Below, one piece after another: positions 27,416-35,087 of a DNA stretch of 64,000 nucleotides. The DNA is taken from NCBI GenBank assembly GCA_964593865.1, contig CAZQKE010000093.1, positions 23,367 through 87,366 of the forward strand, read 5' to 3'. The notes under the pieces are model-generated. The model was not told where the DNA came from. It saw nothing but the letters and a program-made list of their open reading frames with translations, and did no database searches. Source of the stretch: CAZQKE01 sp964593865 (lineage in GTDB: Bacteria > Chloroflexota > Anaerolineae > JAAYZQ01). The position numbers and the translations under genes are program-made. The number at the start of each line of letters is the position of its first letter. Positions within the stretch are counted from its first letter, which is position 1.

Positions 27416-28390
27416 ATGCACATTCTCGTCACCGGAGGGGCGGGGTACATCGGCAGCATCGTCGCCGAAGAACTGATCCGCCAGGGGGAACGCGTCACCG
27501 TCTTGGACAATCTCTCCCAGGGCCACCGGGCCGCCGTCCATCCCCAAGCAGCCTTTGTCTACGGTGACCTTGCCGACCGCCGCCTGCTGGACGACCTATT
27601 CGCCTCCAACCACTTTGACGCGGTAATGCACTTTGCCTCCTACACCCTGGTCGGCGATTCAATGCAGCATCCTTTCAAATACCTGGGCGATAACGTCCGC
27701 AATGGATTGAACCTGCTGGAAACGATGGTCCGACACGGCGTCCGCCGCTTCATCCTCTCCTCCACCGCCAACCTTTTCGACCGGCCCCGGCGCATCCCCA
27801 TTGACGAGACGGAAGAGATCGTGCCCGGCAGCCCCTACGGCGAATCCAAATTCATTCTGGAACGGGTCCTCCACTGGCTGGACCGCACCCAGGGGCTGCG
27901 TTACGCTGCGTTGCGCTACTTTAACGCCGCCGGAGCCAGCGCAGAGCGGGGCGAAGACCACAACCCGGAGACCCACCTCATCCCCCTGGTGCTACAGGTC
28001 GCCCTGGGGCGGCGGGAGCAGATCGCCATCTTTGGCAACGACTACCCCACCCGCGATGGAACCTGCGTCCGCGATTACATCCACGTCCTGGACCTGGCCC
28101 AGGCCCACATCCTGGCCCTCCACGCCCTGGACGACGGCAGCCGGACCTACAACCTGGGCAACGGTCAAGGCTATACCGTCCGCGAAGTCATCGAGACGGC
28201 CCGGCAGGTCACAGGCCATCCCATCCCGGCGGTGGACGCCCCCCGGCGGCCCGGCGACCCGGCGGAACTGGTCGCCAGCGCGGACAAAATCCGCCGCGAG
28301 CTGGGCTGGCAACCCCGCTACCCTTCCCTACGCGACATCGTGCAAAGCGCGTGGGATTGGCACCGGACACACCCCCAGGGATACGCTTGA
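27416..28390 (+). CDS. galE: UDP-glucose 4-epimerase (GalE-type)
   Basis: 324-aa extended SDR. The NAD site TGGAGYIG (7-14), the conserved SSTAN strand and the catalytic YGESK are present, as are the sugar-binding features typical of GalE: RYFNAAGA, GTCVRDYIHV and YNLGNGQGYTV. It interconverts UDP-glucose and UDP-galactose. It starts 17 bases after the PLP-enzyme gene and is probably co-transcribed with the end of the sensor cluster. Two glycosyltransferase genes downstream suggest a link to surface polysaccharide synthesis. Confusion with a UDP-glucuronate epimerase is possible but less likely. Confidence 0.9.
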   Translation: MHILVTGGAGYIGSIVAEELIRQGERVTVLDNLSQGHRAAVHPQAAFVYGDLADRRLLDDLFASNHFDAVMHFASYTLVGDSMQHPFKYLGDNVRNGLNLLETMVRHGVRRFILSSTANLFDRPRRIPIDETEEIVPGSPYGESKFILERVLHWLDRTQGLRYAALRYFNAAGASAERGEDHNPETHLIPLVLQVALGRREQIAIFGNDYPTRDGTCVRDYIHVLDLAQAHILALHALDDGSRTYNLGNGQGYTVREVIETARQVTGHPIPAVDAPRRPGDPAELVASADKIRRELGWQPRYPSLRDIVQSAWDWHRTHPQGYA

Positions 28391-28415
28391 CAGATCGCCC
28401 CGGCTGCGGTAGACT
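28387..28415 (+). promoter_or_regulatory. Sigma-70 promoter overlapping the galE stop
   Basis: TTGACA (28387-28392), 17-base spacer, TAGACT (28410-28415). It would start a transcript near 28422, leaving a leader of nearly 250 bases before the glycosyltransferase start at 28670. Confidence 0.7.
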
Positions 28416-28669
28416 GTTGTGGGGTCCTGATCGGATGTAGGCTTGACCGCAGATCCTCACAGAAACGCGCAGACACCGTTTTGCGAGCCTGTGGGAGGAT
28501 GTAGCATCATTTGCTCAAAACCTGTAGGGAAGTAGCGCAGGCGGCCGATGCCGTTCTCAGCACCGGGAACCGACGCCACCTTCCCGCCGATGTTTGCGGC
28601 AACGCACGGGTAACAAGCCCCGCCGAGTTCTTGTCTTGGCCGACTGCCGGTTAAACGAGGGTTTGCACC
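28416..28669 (+). other. Long leader or possible small structured RNA
   Basis: About 250 bases lie between the promoter and the TTG start of the glycosyltransferase, with no open frame that has a ribosome site. Several pairings can be seen: GGGGT near the 5' end with GCCCC near 28618, CGGGAA with TTCCCG around 28564-28586, and GCCGAG with CTTGGC (28622-28640). The region could be a regulatory leader or an independent RNA of roughly 200 nt (6S-like in size). No known family was recognised. Confidence 0.35.
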
Positions 28670-29809
28670 TTGCGAATCGCCATCAACGCCTGGTTCTTGA
28701 ATCGTCCCGATACGGGCAGCGGCCAGTACCTTCACGGTCTGCTAAGGGCCATGCCCGCCGTCGCAGCCCAGGATCGGTTCCTGCTGGTCGCCCCGCCGGA
28801 CGCGGGCGCATTCCACGCGCCGGGGCTTCAGATTGAGCGTTGGCCCCTTCGCGCCCCGCGCCGGCAGAGCAACCTGGGTAAAGTGCTCTTTGAACAGATT
28901 GCCTTCCCCCGCATCTGCCGCCGCTGGGGCGCCGACGTGGCCCACGTACCCTACTGGGGTTCACCCCTGGTTCCGACCGTGCCCACCGTCGTCACCATCC
29001 ATGACATCATCCCCCGCCTGCTTCCGGCCTACCGGGGCAGCTCCCCGGTCCGCCTGTACACCCACCTGGTATCCGCTTCGGCGCGGCGGGCACAGGCGGT
29101 GCTCACCGATTCACAAGCCTCCCGGCAAGACATCATCACCCACCTGGGCCTGCCGGAGGAACGGGTGCGGACCGTCTACCTGGGCGCGGACCCAAAGCTC
29201 GGCCCCCACCCCACACCGGAGGACCCGGCCATCCGCCGTCGCTACGGCCTACCCGACCGCTACGTCCTCTACCTGGCCGGACATGACGTGCGGAAAAATG
29301 TGGCCGCCCTGCTGCGGGCCTTTGCCGTCGTCGCCCGCGCCGATGACGACGTCGCCCTTGCCATCGGCGGCAAACTGCCCACCGGGAACGATCCCCTCTT
29401 TTTTGATCCGCGCCCCCTGACGGCGGAGCTGGGGTTGGAGGAACGGGTGCGTTTCATCGGTTGGGTGGAGGAAAGCCACAAAGCGGCCCTCTATCGCGGC
29501 GCGGCCTGCGCCGTCTTTGTTTCGCGCTACGAAGGATTCGGTCTGCCGGTGCTGGAGGCGTTGGCCTGCGGCGCACCGCTGGTCACCTCGGATGTCAGCT
29601 CCTTGCCGGAGCTTCTGGGCGATGCCGGGTTCGCCGTGGACCCCGATGATGAGCACGCCCTGGCCGGAGCGATCCTCTCCTGTCTGGTGGATGAGGACCT
29701 GGCCGCCGAGCTACGCCTCCGGGGGCCGCAACAGGCCGCCCGCTTCACCTGGCGGCGGACGGCAGAGGAAACCCTGGCAGTATATCGCTCGCTCCGGGCT
29801 TCGGCGTGA
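28670..29809 (+). CDS. GT-B glycosyltransferase, family 4 type
   Basis: 379 aa from a TTG start with ACGAGGG nine bases upstream. The N-domain begins MRIAINAWFLNRPDTGSGQY, containing the G-S-G-x-Y acceptor loop of mannosyl- and rhamnosyl-transferases of family 4. The C-domain has LYLAGHDVRKNV and the E-x7-E region FVSRYEGFGLPVLEALACG with VTSDVSSLPEL. Such enzymes use nucleotide sugars, usually GDP-mannose, at the cytoplasmic membrane. The exact donor and acceptor cannot be read. It is probably driven by the promoter at 28387 and may act with GalE and the second glycosyltransferase at 30097. Confidence 0.88.
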   Translation: MRIAINAWFLNRPDTGSGQYLHGLLRAMPAVAAQDRFLLVAPPDAGAFHAPGLQIERWPLRAPRRQSNLGKVLFEQIAFPRICRRWGADVAHVPYWGSPLVPTVPTVVTIHDIIPRLLPAYRGSSPVRLYTHLVSASARRAQAVLTDSQASRQDIITHLGLPEERVRTVYLGADPKLGPHPTPEDPAIRRRYGLPDRYVLYLAGHDVRKNVAALLRAFAVVARADDDVALAIGGKLPTGNDPLFFDPRPLTAELGLEERVRFIGWVEESHKAALYRGAACAVFVSRYEGFGLPVLEALACGAPLVTSDVSSLPELLGDAGFAVDPDDEHALAGAILSCLVDEDLAAELRLRGPQQAARFTWRRTAEETLAVYRSLRASA

Positions 29810-29839
29810 CCCCCGGTGCGTCGCCGAGGAAGGCCCCGG

Positions 29840-30070
29840 AAAAGTAAAAAACCTTCGCGCCCTTTGCGTCTTGGCGGTTCAAAACCCGAACCGCGAAGGC
29901 GCAAAGGCCGCAAAGGAAAGAAAAAGAAAACCTTCGCGCCCTTCGCGTCTTGGCGGTTCAAAACCCGAACCGCGAAGGCGCAAAGGACGCAAAGGAAAGA
30001 AAAGTAAGAAAAACTTCGCGCCCTTCGCGTCTCGGCGGTTCAAAACCCGAACCGCAAAGGCAAAGCGGCC
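29840..30070 (+). repeat. Tandem array of family A palindromic repeats
   Basis: Nearly three units of about 80 bases, starting near 29852, 29931 and 30012. Each unit has CCTTCGCGCCCTTTGCGTCT and TGGCGGTTC, a short AAAACCC, then GAACCGCGAAGGCGCAAAGG and an A-rich stretch. The two halves are inverted, so each unit can fold into a hairpin. All units are nearly identical and there are no unique spacers, so this is not a CRISPR array. The array separates the two glycosyltransferase genes. Confidence 0.85.
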
Positions 30071-30096
30071 GGTCCGTCATTTCCGAGGATGGTGAC

Positions 30097-31197
30097 GTGC
30101 GCGTCTTGATGGTATCCAAAGCCTGCGTGGTAGGCGTCTATCAGAAAAAGTTGGAGGAACTGGCCCGCCTGCCGGACCTGGAGCTGACCGTCGCCGTGCC
30201 TCCGGCCTGGCGCGACGAGCGGGGCGTCCTCCCCCTGGAACGCCGCTATACCGAAGGCTATGACCTGCGGGTGGAGCCGTTGGCCCTCAACGGCCATTTC
30301 CACCTGCACTTTTACCCCCGCCTGGGGCGGCTGATGCGCCGCCTGCGGCCCCACCTGGTCCACATAGACGAAGAACCCTACAACCTGGCCACCGCCCACG
30401 CCCTGTGGTTGGCCCGCCGGGTAGGGGCCAAGACCCTCTTTTTCTCCTGGCAAAACATCGCCCGCCGTTACCCACCGCCCTTTCGCTGGCTGGAACGCTA
30501 CGTCCTGAGCCGCGCCGACCACGGCATCGTCGGCAACCGGGAAGCGGCAGAAGTATGGCGGTCCAAAGGCTACACCGGCCCCCTGACCGTCATCCCCCAA
30601 TTCGGCGTAGACCCCACCACCTTTTGCCCTGCGCCCCGCCCGGCGGCGCAGCCCTTTACCGTCGGCTATGTGGGGCGGTTGGTGGAGGAAAAGGGCGTGG
30701 ACCTGTTGCTGACGGCCCTGGCCGGATTAGAGGGGGATTGGCGGGCCAGCATCTTGGGCAGCGGCCCGGCCCGCGAGGCGTTGCAAGCCCAGGCCCAGGC
30801 CCTCGGCCTGGCCGGGCGCGTTGATTTTGAGGAATGGATCGCTTCGGACCGATTGCCGGACCACTACCGCCGCTTGGACGCGCTGGTGCTCCCTTCGCGG
30901 ACACGGCCCAATTGGAAAGAACAGTTCGGGCGGGTGCTGGTGGAGGCAATGGCCTGCGGTGTGCCGGTTATCGGCTCCGATTCGGGCGAGATCCCCCACG
31001 TCATCGGTGACGCGGGCCTCATCTTCCCCGAAGATGAGGCCGACGCCCTTCGCGCCCACTTGAGCCGCCTGCTACACGACACCGATCTGCGGGCCGATCT
31101 GGCCCGGCGCGGGCGGGAACGGGTGTTGGCCCGCTACACCCAGGCCCAGATCGCCGCCCAGACCTACCGGGTCTACCGCAGATTGCTGCCCGGATAG
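30097..31197 (+). CDS. GT-B glycosyltransferase, group 1
   Basis: 366 aa from the GTG at 30097, chosen because GAGGAT lies seven bases upstream and the frame further upstream runs through the repeat array. N-terminus VRVLMVSKACVVGVYQKKLE; mid-protein VIPQFGVDPTTFCP; C-domain TVGYVGRLVEEKGVDLLL and the nucleotide-sugar region SRTRPNWKEQFGRVLVEAMA with CGVPVIGSDSGEIPHVIGDA. These are clear glycosyltransferase family 4 features. Acceptor and donor are unknown. Together with the preceding glycosyltransferase it probably serves an envelope glycan pathway. Confidence 0.87.
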   Translation: MRVLMVSKACVVGVYQKKLEELARLPDLELTVAVPPAWRDERGVLPLERRYTEGYDLRVEPLALNGHFHLHFYPRLGRLMRRLRPHLVHIDEEPYNLATAHALWLARRVGAKTLFFSWQNIARRYPPPFRWLERYVLSRADHGIVGNREAAEVWRSKGYTGPLTVIPQFGVDPTTFCPAPRPAAQPFTVGYVGRLVEEKGVDLLLTALAGLEGDWRASILGSGPAREALQAQAQALGLAGRVDFEEWIASDRLPDHYRRLDALVLPSRTRPNWKEQFGRVLVEAMACGVPVIGSDSGEIPHVIGDAGLIFPEDEADALRAHLSRLLHDTDLRADLARRGRERVLARYTQAQIAAQTYRVYRRLLPG

Positions 31198-31254
31198 GGC
31201 ATGGGGCGGGTATACCCACGCATCCGCCTTCAACCCCTGGACGGCCGCAGGGCG

Positions 31255-31330
31255 CAAAAGCCTTCGGCCTTTCTTTGGCGTCCCTGCGGTTCAACTTCCC
31301 GGAACCGCAGAAAGCAAATCCTCGGCGAAC
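31255..31330 (+). repeat. Divergent family A repeat remnant
   Basis: Contains CTTTGGCGTCCCTGCGGTTC, a short spacer and GGAACCGCAGAAAGC, so the inverted GCGGTTC/GAACCGC arms of family A are kept but the rest has decayed. Confidence 0.5.
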
Positions 31331-31385
31331 TCGGCCTCTGCAGTGTGGAATCTTGGAAACGCACTTGCCCTGCCCGCCCGGCGAT

Positions 31386-31414
31386 TTGTCAAAGCGGCGG
31401 CTTTGTGCTAAAAT
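31386..31414 (+). promoter_or_regulatory. Sigma-70 promoter of tRNA-Gln
   Basis: TTGTCA (31386-31391), exact 17-base spacer, TAAAAT (31409-31414). Transcription would begin near 31421, five bases before the mature tRNA. Confidence 0.75.
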
Positions 31415-31425
31415 GGTGTCGGCTG

Positions 31426-31499
31426 TGGGGGATCGTCTAATGGCAGGACGGATGACTCTGGATCATCTAGTCGGGGTTCGAATCCCTGTCCCCCAGCCA
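31426..31499 (+). tRNA. tRNA-Gln (anticodon CTG)
   Basis: A full cloverleaf: acceptor TGGGGGA (31426-31432) with TCCCCCA (31489-31495), D stem GTC/GAC, anticodon stem GATGA/TCATC with loop CTCTGGA, giving anticodon CTG (31458-31460) for codon CAG, and a T arm with TTCGAAT. The discriminator is G and CCA is encoded (31497-31499). It has its own promoter upstream and a strong hairpin directly downstream. Confidence 0.96.
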
Positions 31500-31501
31500 A
31501 A

Positions 31502-31535
31502 AACGGGCCGGATGTCGGTTGACATCCGGCCCGTT
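31502..31535 (-). terminator. Strong intrinsic terminator, 15-bp perfect stem
   Basis: AACGGGCCGGATGTC, loop GGTT, then the perfect reverse complement (31521-31535). The T run (TTTTT) follows the stem only on the minus strand, so it best serves the biotin-carrier operon that ends at 31550. On the plus strand it may still halt tRNA transcription. Confidence 0.85.
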
Positions 31536-31549
31536 CGCATAACCTCCTT

Positions 31550-32053
31550 TTAGGATAGATCTCCCAGCACGACCAGCGTTTCCCCCTGAGCAACATCCCG
31601 TTGCGGAGGACCGTGTATCCGCTCCACCACGGCAGAGCGAGGAGCACGCAGCTCCATTTTCATCTTCATAGATTCCATCACGGCGACTACCTGTCCTTCC
31701 TCCACCTGCTCGCCGACGGCAACCGGCAAAGCAAGCAACCGCCCCGGCAGGGGAGCGCACACGGCCAGGCAGGCATCCTCCCGGCCGGCACAGGCAACCG
31801 GTCGCCCCAGCTGCGGTCGCTGCAACTGCACCGTCACCGGGTAGATGCGGCCCTGAATCTCTACTTCATACCCTTCCCGGCCCCGATCTACAAAGAGAAC
31901 GTAACCGCTCTCCCCCAGGTCTAGGGAATAGATGGGTAGCCCACCCACCTGCTCCAGGTCCACATACAGGGGCCGCCCGTTGACCCACACCAAGCGGTCG
32001 TGCTCTATCTCAATTTCATAGGCCCGTCCGGCAACCGTAACCGTGTACTTCAC
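31550..32053 (-). CDS. Biotin carboxyl carrier protein
   Basis: 167 aa. The C-terminal biotinyl domain (about 95-165) has VMESMKMKMEL, with Lys130 as the biotin site (SMKM in place of the more common AMKM) and the hinge APLPGRLLAL. The N-terminal half is a beta-rich region typical of biotin subunits of acyl-CoA carboxylases. It carries CO2 between a biotin carboxylase, not encoded in this window, and the carboxyltransferase encoded at 32389. It lies last in the operon, 4 bases after the small upstream gene. Confidence 0.92.
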   Translation of the reverse strand: MKYTVTVAGRAYEIEIEHDRLVWVNGRPLYVDLEQVGGLPIYSLDLGESGYVLFVDRGREGYEVEIQGRIYPVTVQLQRPQLGRPVACAGREDACLAVCAPLPGRLLALPVAVGEQVEEGQVVAVMESMKMKMELRAPRSAVVERIHGPPQRDVAQGETLVVLGDLS

Positions 32054-32057
32054 GCCA

Positions 32058-32285
32058 TCACCTGCCGAAAGGAGCCGATCCCATCAGCCCTTCAACGCGG
32101 GCGACCGTCCGCCAGTGGGTGCTTTTGGGAGCAGGCGGTGGGTCCTGTTGTTGCACATGACGCCGATACTCGACCAATGTAGCGGCCAGGGCCGCGGCCA
32201 GAAAGGTATCTTCATCGGTCGCAGCCGCGACGGAACGCTGCGCCTCATGCCTTTCCGCTTTGAGCATGGTTCCCAGCGAAAACAT
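32058..32285 (-). CDS. Small putative acyl-CoA carboxylase accessory subunit
   Basis: 75 aa with a very strong ribosome site (GGAGGAGGAAAG). The first 45 residues form a helix rich in Ala, Glu and Leu (ATDEDTFLAAALAATLVEY), followed by a Pro-rich linker and a short end with W-R-T-V-A-R. Position, size and pattern recall the epsilon subunits of actinobacterial acyl-CoA carboxylases, which bridge alpha and beta subunits, but the similarity is weak and was not tested. It lies between carboxyltransferase and biotin carrier genes. It could instead be an unrelated stabilising peptide. Confidence 0.7.
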   Translation of the reverse strand: MFSLGTMLKAERHEAQRSVAAATDEDTFLAAALAATLVEYRRHVQQQDPPPAPKSTHWRTVARVEGLMGSAPFGR

Positions 32286-32388
32286 CTGCTTTCCTCCTCC
32301 CCTGATAGGTTACCCAGAGACAAGCGCACTTGCGAATTCTCCCTGCGCCGAGAACGATACATGTGTTTTCGCCCCGCGGGGCAGGTCA

Positions 32389-33924
32389 TCACAACGGAAT
32401 GTTGCCGTGCTTCTTGGCCGGCAATGACGCCCGTTTGTTGAGAAGCAGCCGCAGGGCGGTGATGAGGCGAGGTCGGGTTTCGCGGGGGGCGATGACCGCG
32501 TCCAGATAGCCCCGCGCTGCTGCCACATAAGGGTTGGCAAACCGCTCCCGGTATTCGGCGATGAGGGTTGCCCGTAGGGCATCCGGGTCCTCGGCGGCGG
32601 CCAACTCTCGGCGATAGAGAACGTTGACCGCGCCCTCCGGCCCCATAACGGCGATCTCGGCCCCCGGCCAGGCCAGGTTTACGTCGCTGCGCAGGTGCTT
32701 GGAACTCATCACGATATAGGCCCCGCCATAGGCTTTGCGCGTGACCACGGCCAGCTTGGGCACGGTTGCCTCGGCGTAGGCAAAGAGCATCTTGGCCCCA
32801 TGGCGGATGATGCCGCCGTGCTCCTGATCCACCCCCGGCAAAAAGCCGGGGGTGTCGGTCAGCGTCAGCAGGGGGATGTTGAAGCAATCGCAGAAGCGGA
32901 TGAACCGTGCCCCTTTGTCGCTGGCGTTGATGTCCAAAACCCCGGCCAGGGCCTGGGGTTGCTGGGCGACAACACCCACCGGATAACCGTCGAGCCGGGC
33001 AAAGCCCACCAGCAGGTTGGGCGCAAAGTGGGCGTGGACTTCAAAAAAGTCGCCGTCGTCCACCACCGCCTTGATGACGCGGCGCATGTCGTAGGCCAGG
33101 TCGGGGGCGGGAGGGATGATCTCGTCCAGTTCCGGGGCCAAGCGGTCGGGGCTGTCGGTGGGTTCCCGACGGGGTGGGTCATCGGCGTTGTTGGCAGGCA
33201 GGAAGCTCAACAGCCGTCGGACCTCGGCCAGGGTTGTATCTTCATCGGGACAGACAAAGTGGGCGACTCCGCTCTTTTGGCCGTGAACCTCTGCGCCGCC
33301 CAGTTCCTCCGCCCCGATCTCTTCACGGGTGACGGCCTTGACCACTCCCGGCCCGGTGATGAACATGTTGCTCGTGCCCTGGGCCATGAACACAAAATCG
33401 GTGATGGCCGGGCTATAGACCGCGCCTCCGGCGCAAGGCCCCAGGATGACCGAGATCTGGGGAATGACACCGGAGGCGATGGTGTTGCGGTAAAAGATCT
33501 CGCCGTAAGCGGCCAGGGCGTCCACCCCTTCCTGGATGCGCGCCCCGCCCGAATCGTTGAGGCCGATGAGGGGCAGGCCGTTGCGCAGGGCCAGGTCTAT
33601 CACTTTGCAGATCTTGCGCCCGTGAACGGCCCCCACCGAACCGCCCAAGACGGTGAAATCTTGGGCATAGACGCAGACCTCCCGCCCGTCGATCCGCCCC
33701 CAACCGGTCACGACGCTATCGCCCGGTTTGTCCGTCGGCCCATCCGCCTCTACACGACGGGCCAGGGTGTCTATTTCCTGGAACGTGCCGGGATCTAGCA
33801 GGATCTCCAATCGTTCACGGGCGGTGTACTTGCCCCTGGCGTGTTGACGGTCAATGCGTTTCTGCCCGCCGCCGCGGCGGGCTTGTGCTTCCAAAGCACG
33901 CAAACGTTCGACCGGATCGCTCAT
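32389..33924 (-). CDS. Acyl-CoA carboxylase, carboxyltransferase (beta) subunit
   Basis: 511 aa, the usual length for the PccB/MmdA family. The crotonase-like N and C halves carry the oxyanion-hole segments GARIQEGVDALAAYGEIF and GPCAGGAVYSPAITDF in the N half and PGFLPGVDQEHGGIIRHGAK and RKAYGGAYIVM in the C half, and the protein ends in the family-typical KKHGNIPL. It transfers the carboxyl group from biotin to acetyl- or propionyl-CoA. The position usually tested for substrate choice could not be assigned by eye. The start overlaps fabH by four bases (ATGA), which links it to fatty-acid synthesis. Confidence 0.93.
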   Translation of the reverse strand: MSDPVERLRALEAQARRGGGQKRIDRQHARGKYTARERLEILLDPGTFQEIDTLARRVEADGPTDKPGDSVVTGWGRIDGREVCVYAQDFTVLGGSVGAVHGRKICKVIDLALRNGLPLIGLNDSGGARIQEGVDALAAYGEIFYRNTIASGVIPQISVILGPCAGGAVYSPAITDFVFMAQGTSNMFITGPGVVKAVTREEIGAEELGGAEVHGQKSGVAHFVCPDEDTTLAEVRRLLSFLPANNADDPPRREPTDSPDRLAPELDEIIPPAPDLAYDMRRVIKAVVDDGDFFEVHAHFAPNLLVGFARLDGYPVGVVAQQPQALAGVLDINASDKGARFIRFCDCFNIPLLTLTDTPGFLPGVDQEHGGIIRHGAKMLFAYAEATVPKLAVVTRKAYGGAYIVMSSKHLRSDVNLAWPGAEIAVMGPEGAVNVLYRRELAAAEDPDALRATLIAEYRERFANPYVAAARGYLDAVIAPRETRPRLITALRLLLNKRASLPAKKHGNIPL

Positions 33925-35081
33925 GGCCCGTGGTTGCGGTCATAAAAGATTTTGAACAGACGGGCATCCATCCGCCGCCACAGCCGCCGCCAGAAAGAAC
34001 GCATCTGCGCCCAGCGGTAGCGTATGGTGCGCCAGAGGGTCATCCGCCGCGAAGGAGTGGGCGGCGGCAAAGGCAAGCTCCAGCGGATGACCGAAGCGGC
34101 CCAGGTCAGCCCTGCACCAAAGCCGACGCAGACGATGACATCCCCCCGCTTGATCAGGTCCTGTTCAATGGCCTCGCACAGGGCGATGGGAATCGAAGCG
34201 GCGGAGGTGTTGCCGTAGAATTTGAGGTTGGAAAACATCCGCTGGGGCGGGACGCCCAGGCCTTTGGCCGCCGATTGGAGGATGCGGTCGTTGGCCTGGT
34301 GGGGGATGAACAAGTGCACGTCTTCGATGCTCAGCCCTGCCTTTTCCAGCACCTGGCGGGTGGCTTCGGGCATGATGCGGGTGGCGAAGCGAAAGACCTG
34401 GCGTCCGTCCATGCGGGCGAAGTGGAGCCGGGCTTCCACCGTTTCTGCGCTGGCCGGTTGCGCGCTGCCTCCTGCGGGCAGGATCAACAGGTCACCGCCG
34501 GAGCCATCGGCCCCCAGGACGGAGGCCAAAATGCCTCCCGGTGCATCGCTGGCCTGCAGCACTACCGCCCCGGCCCCATCGCCAAAAAGGATACAGGTCC
34601 CCCGGTCGGTCCAATCTACAATGCGGGAAAGGGTCTCCGCGCCGACGATGAGGGCATTGCGGTACATGCCGGACATCAGCATCCCGGCGGCGACGCTCAT
34701 GGCGTACACAAAGCCGGAGCAGCCGGCAGAAAGGTCAAAAGCGGCGGCCCGGTTCGCACCCAAGGCGTTTTGGAGCAAGCAAGCGGTGGCCGGGAAGGCG
34801 TGGTCGGGGGTGACGGTGGCGACGATCACCAGCTCCACGTGGGCGGGATCCATGTCGGCCACGTCCAACGCAGCCTGTGCCGCTTGCAGAGCCAGGGTAA
34901 AGGTCGTTTCGCCCTCCCCCGCAATGCGGCGTTCGGCGATGCCGGTCCGTTTCCGGATCCACTCGTCGGAGGTATCTACCAGCGCAGCCAGGTCGTCATT
35001 GGTCAGCACGCGCTCGGGGATGGCCTTGCCCCAACCCACGATGTGGGCGCGGAGTTGGGGTCCATCGCGGCGATGGGCCAA
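33921..35081 (-). CDS. fabH: 3-oxoacyl-ACP synthase III (FabH) with a basic C-terminal tail
   Basis: 386 aa, about 45-50 longer than typical FabH. The catalytic triad is complete: Cys121 in DLSAGCSGFVYAM, His in IPHQAND and Asn in YGNTSAAS. It starts chain synthesis from acyl-CoA and malonyl-ACP. The core ends near VIRWSLPLP; the extra tail after it is rich in Arg and Trp (for example MRSFWRRLWRRMDARLFK) and looks like an amphipathic membrane-binding helix. It lies 6 bases downstream of fabF and overlaps the carboxyltransferase gene by four. Confidence 0.93.
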   Translation of the reverse strand: MAHRRDGPQLRAHIVGWGKAIPERVLTNDDLAALVDTSDEWIRKRTGIAERRIAGEGETTFTLALQAAQAALDVADMDPAHVELVIVATVTPDHAFPATACLLQNALGANRAAAFDLSAGCSGFVYAMSVAAGMLMSGMYRNALIVGAETLSRIVDWTDRGTCILFGDGAGAVVLQASDAPGGILASVLGADGSGGDLLILPAGGSAQPASAETVEARLHFARMDGRQVFRFATRIMPEATRQVLEKAGLSIEDVHLFIPHQANDRILQSAAKGLGVPPQRMFSNLKFYGNTSAASIPIALCEAIEQDLIKRGDVIVCVGFGAGLTWAASVIRWSLPLPPPTPSRRMTLWRTIRYRWAQMRSFWRRLWRRMDARLFKIFYDRNHGP

Positions 35082-35087
35082 CGGGCG

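Noticed and set aside
28416..28630. RNase P, tmRNA or SRP RNA
   Set aside because: The conserved cores of these RNAs were looked for by eye and not found; only an unassigned structured leader is claimed.
29840..30070. CRISPR-like array
   Set aside because: The units are ~80 bases, palindromic and nearly identical throughout; there are no unique spacers and no cas genes.
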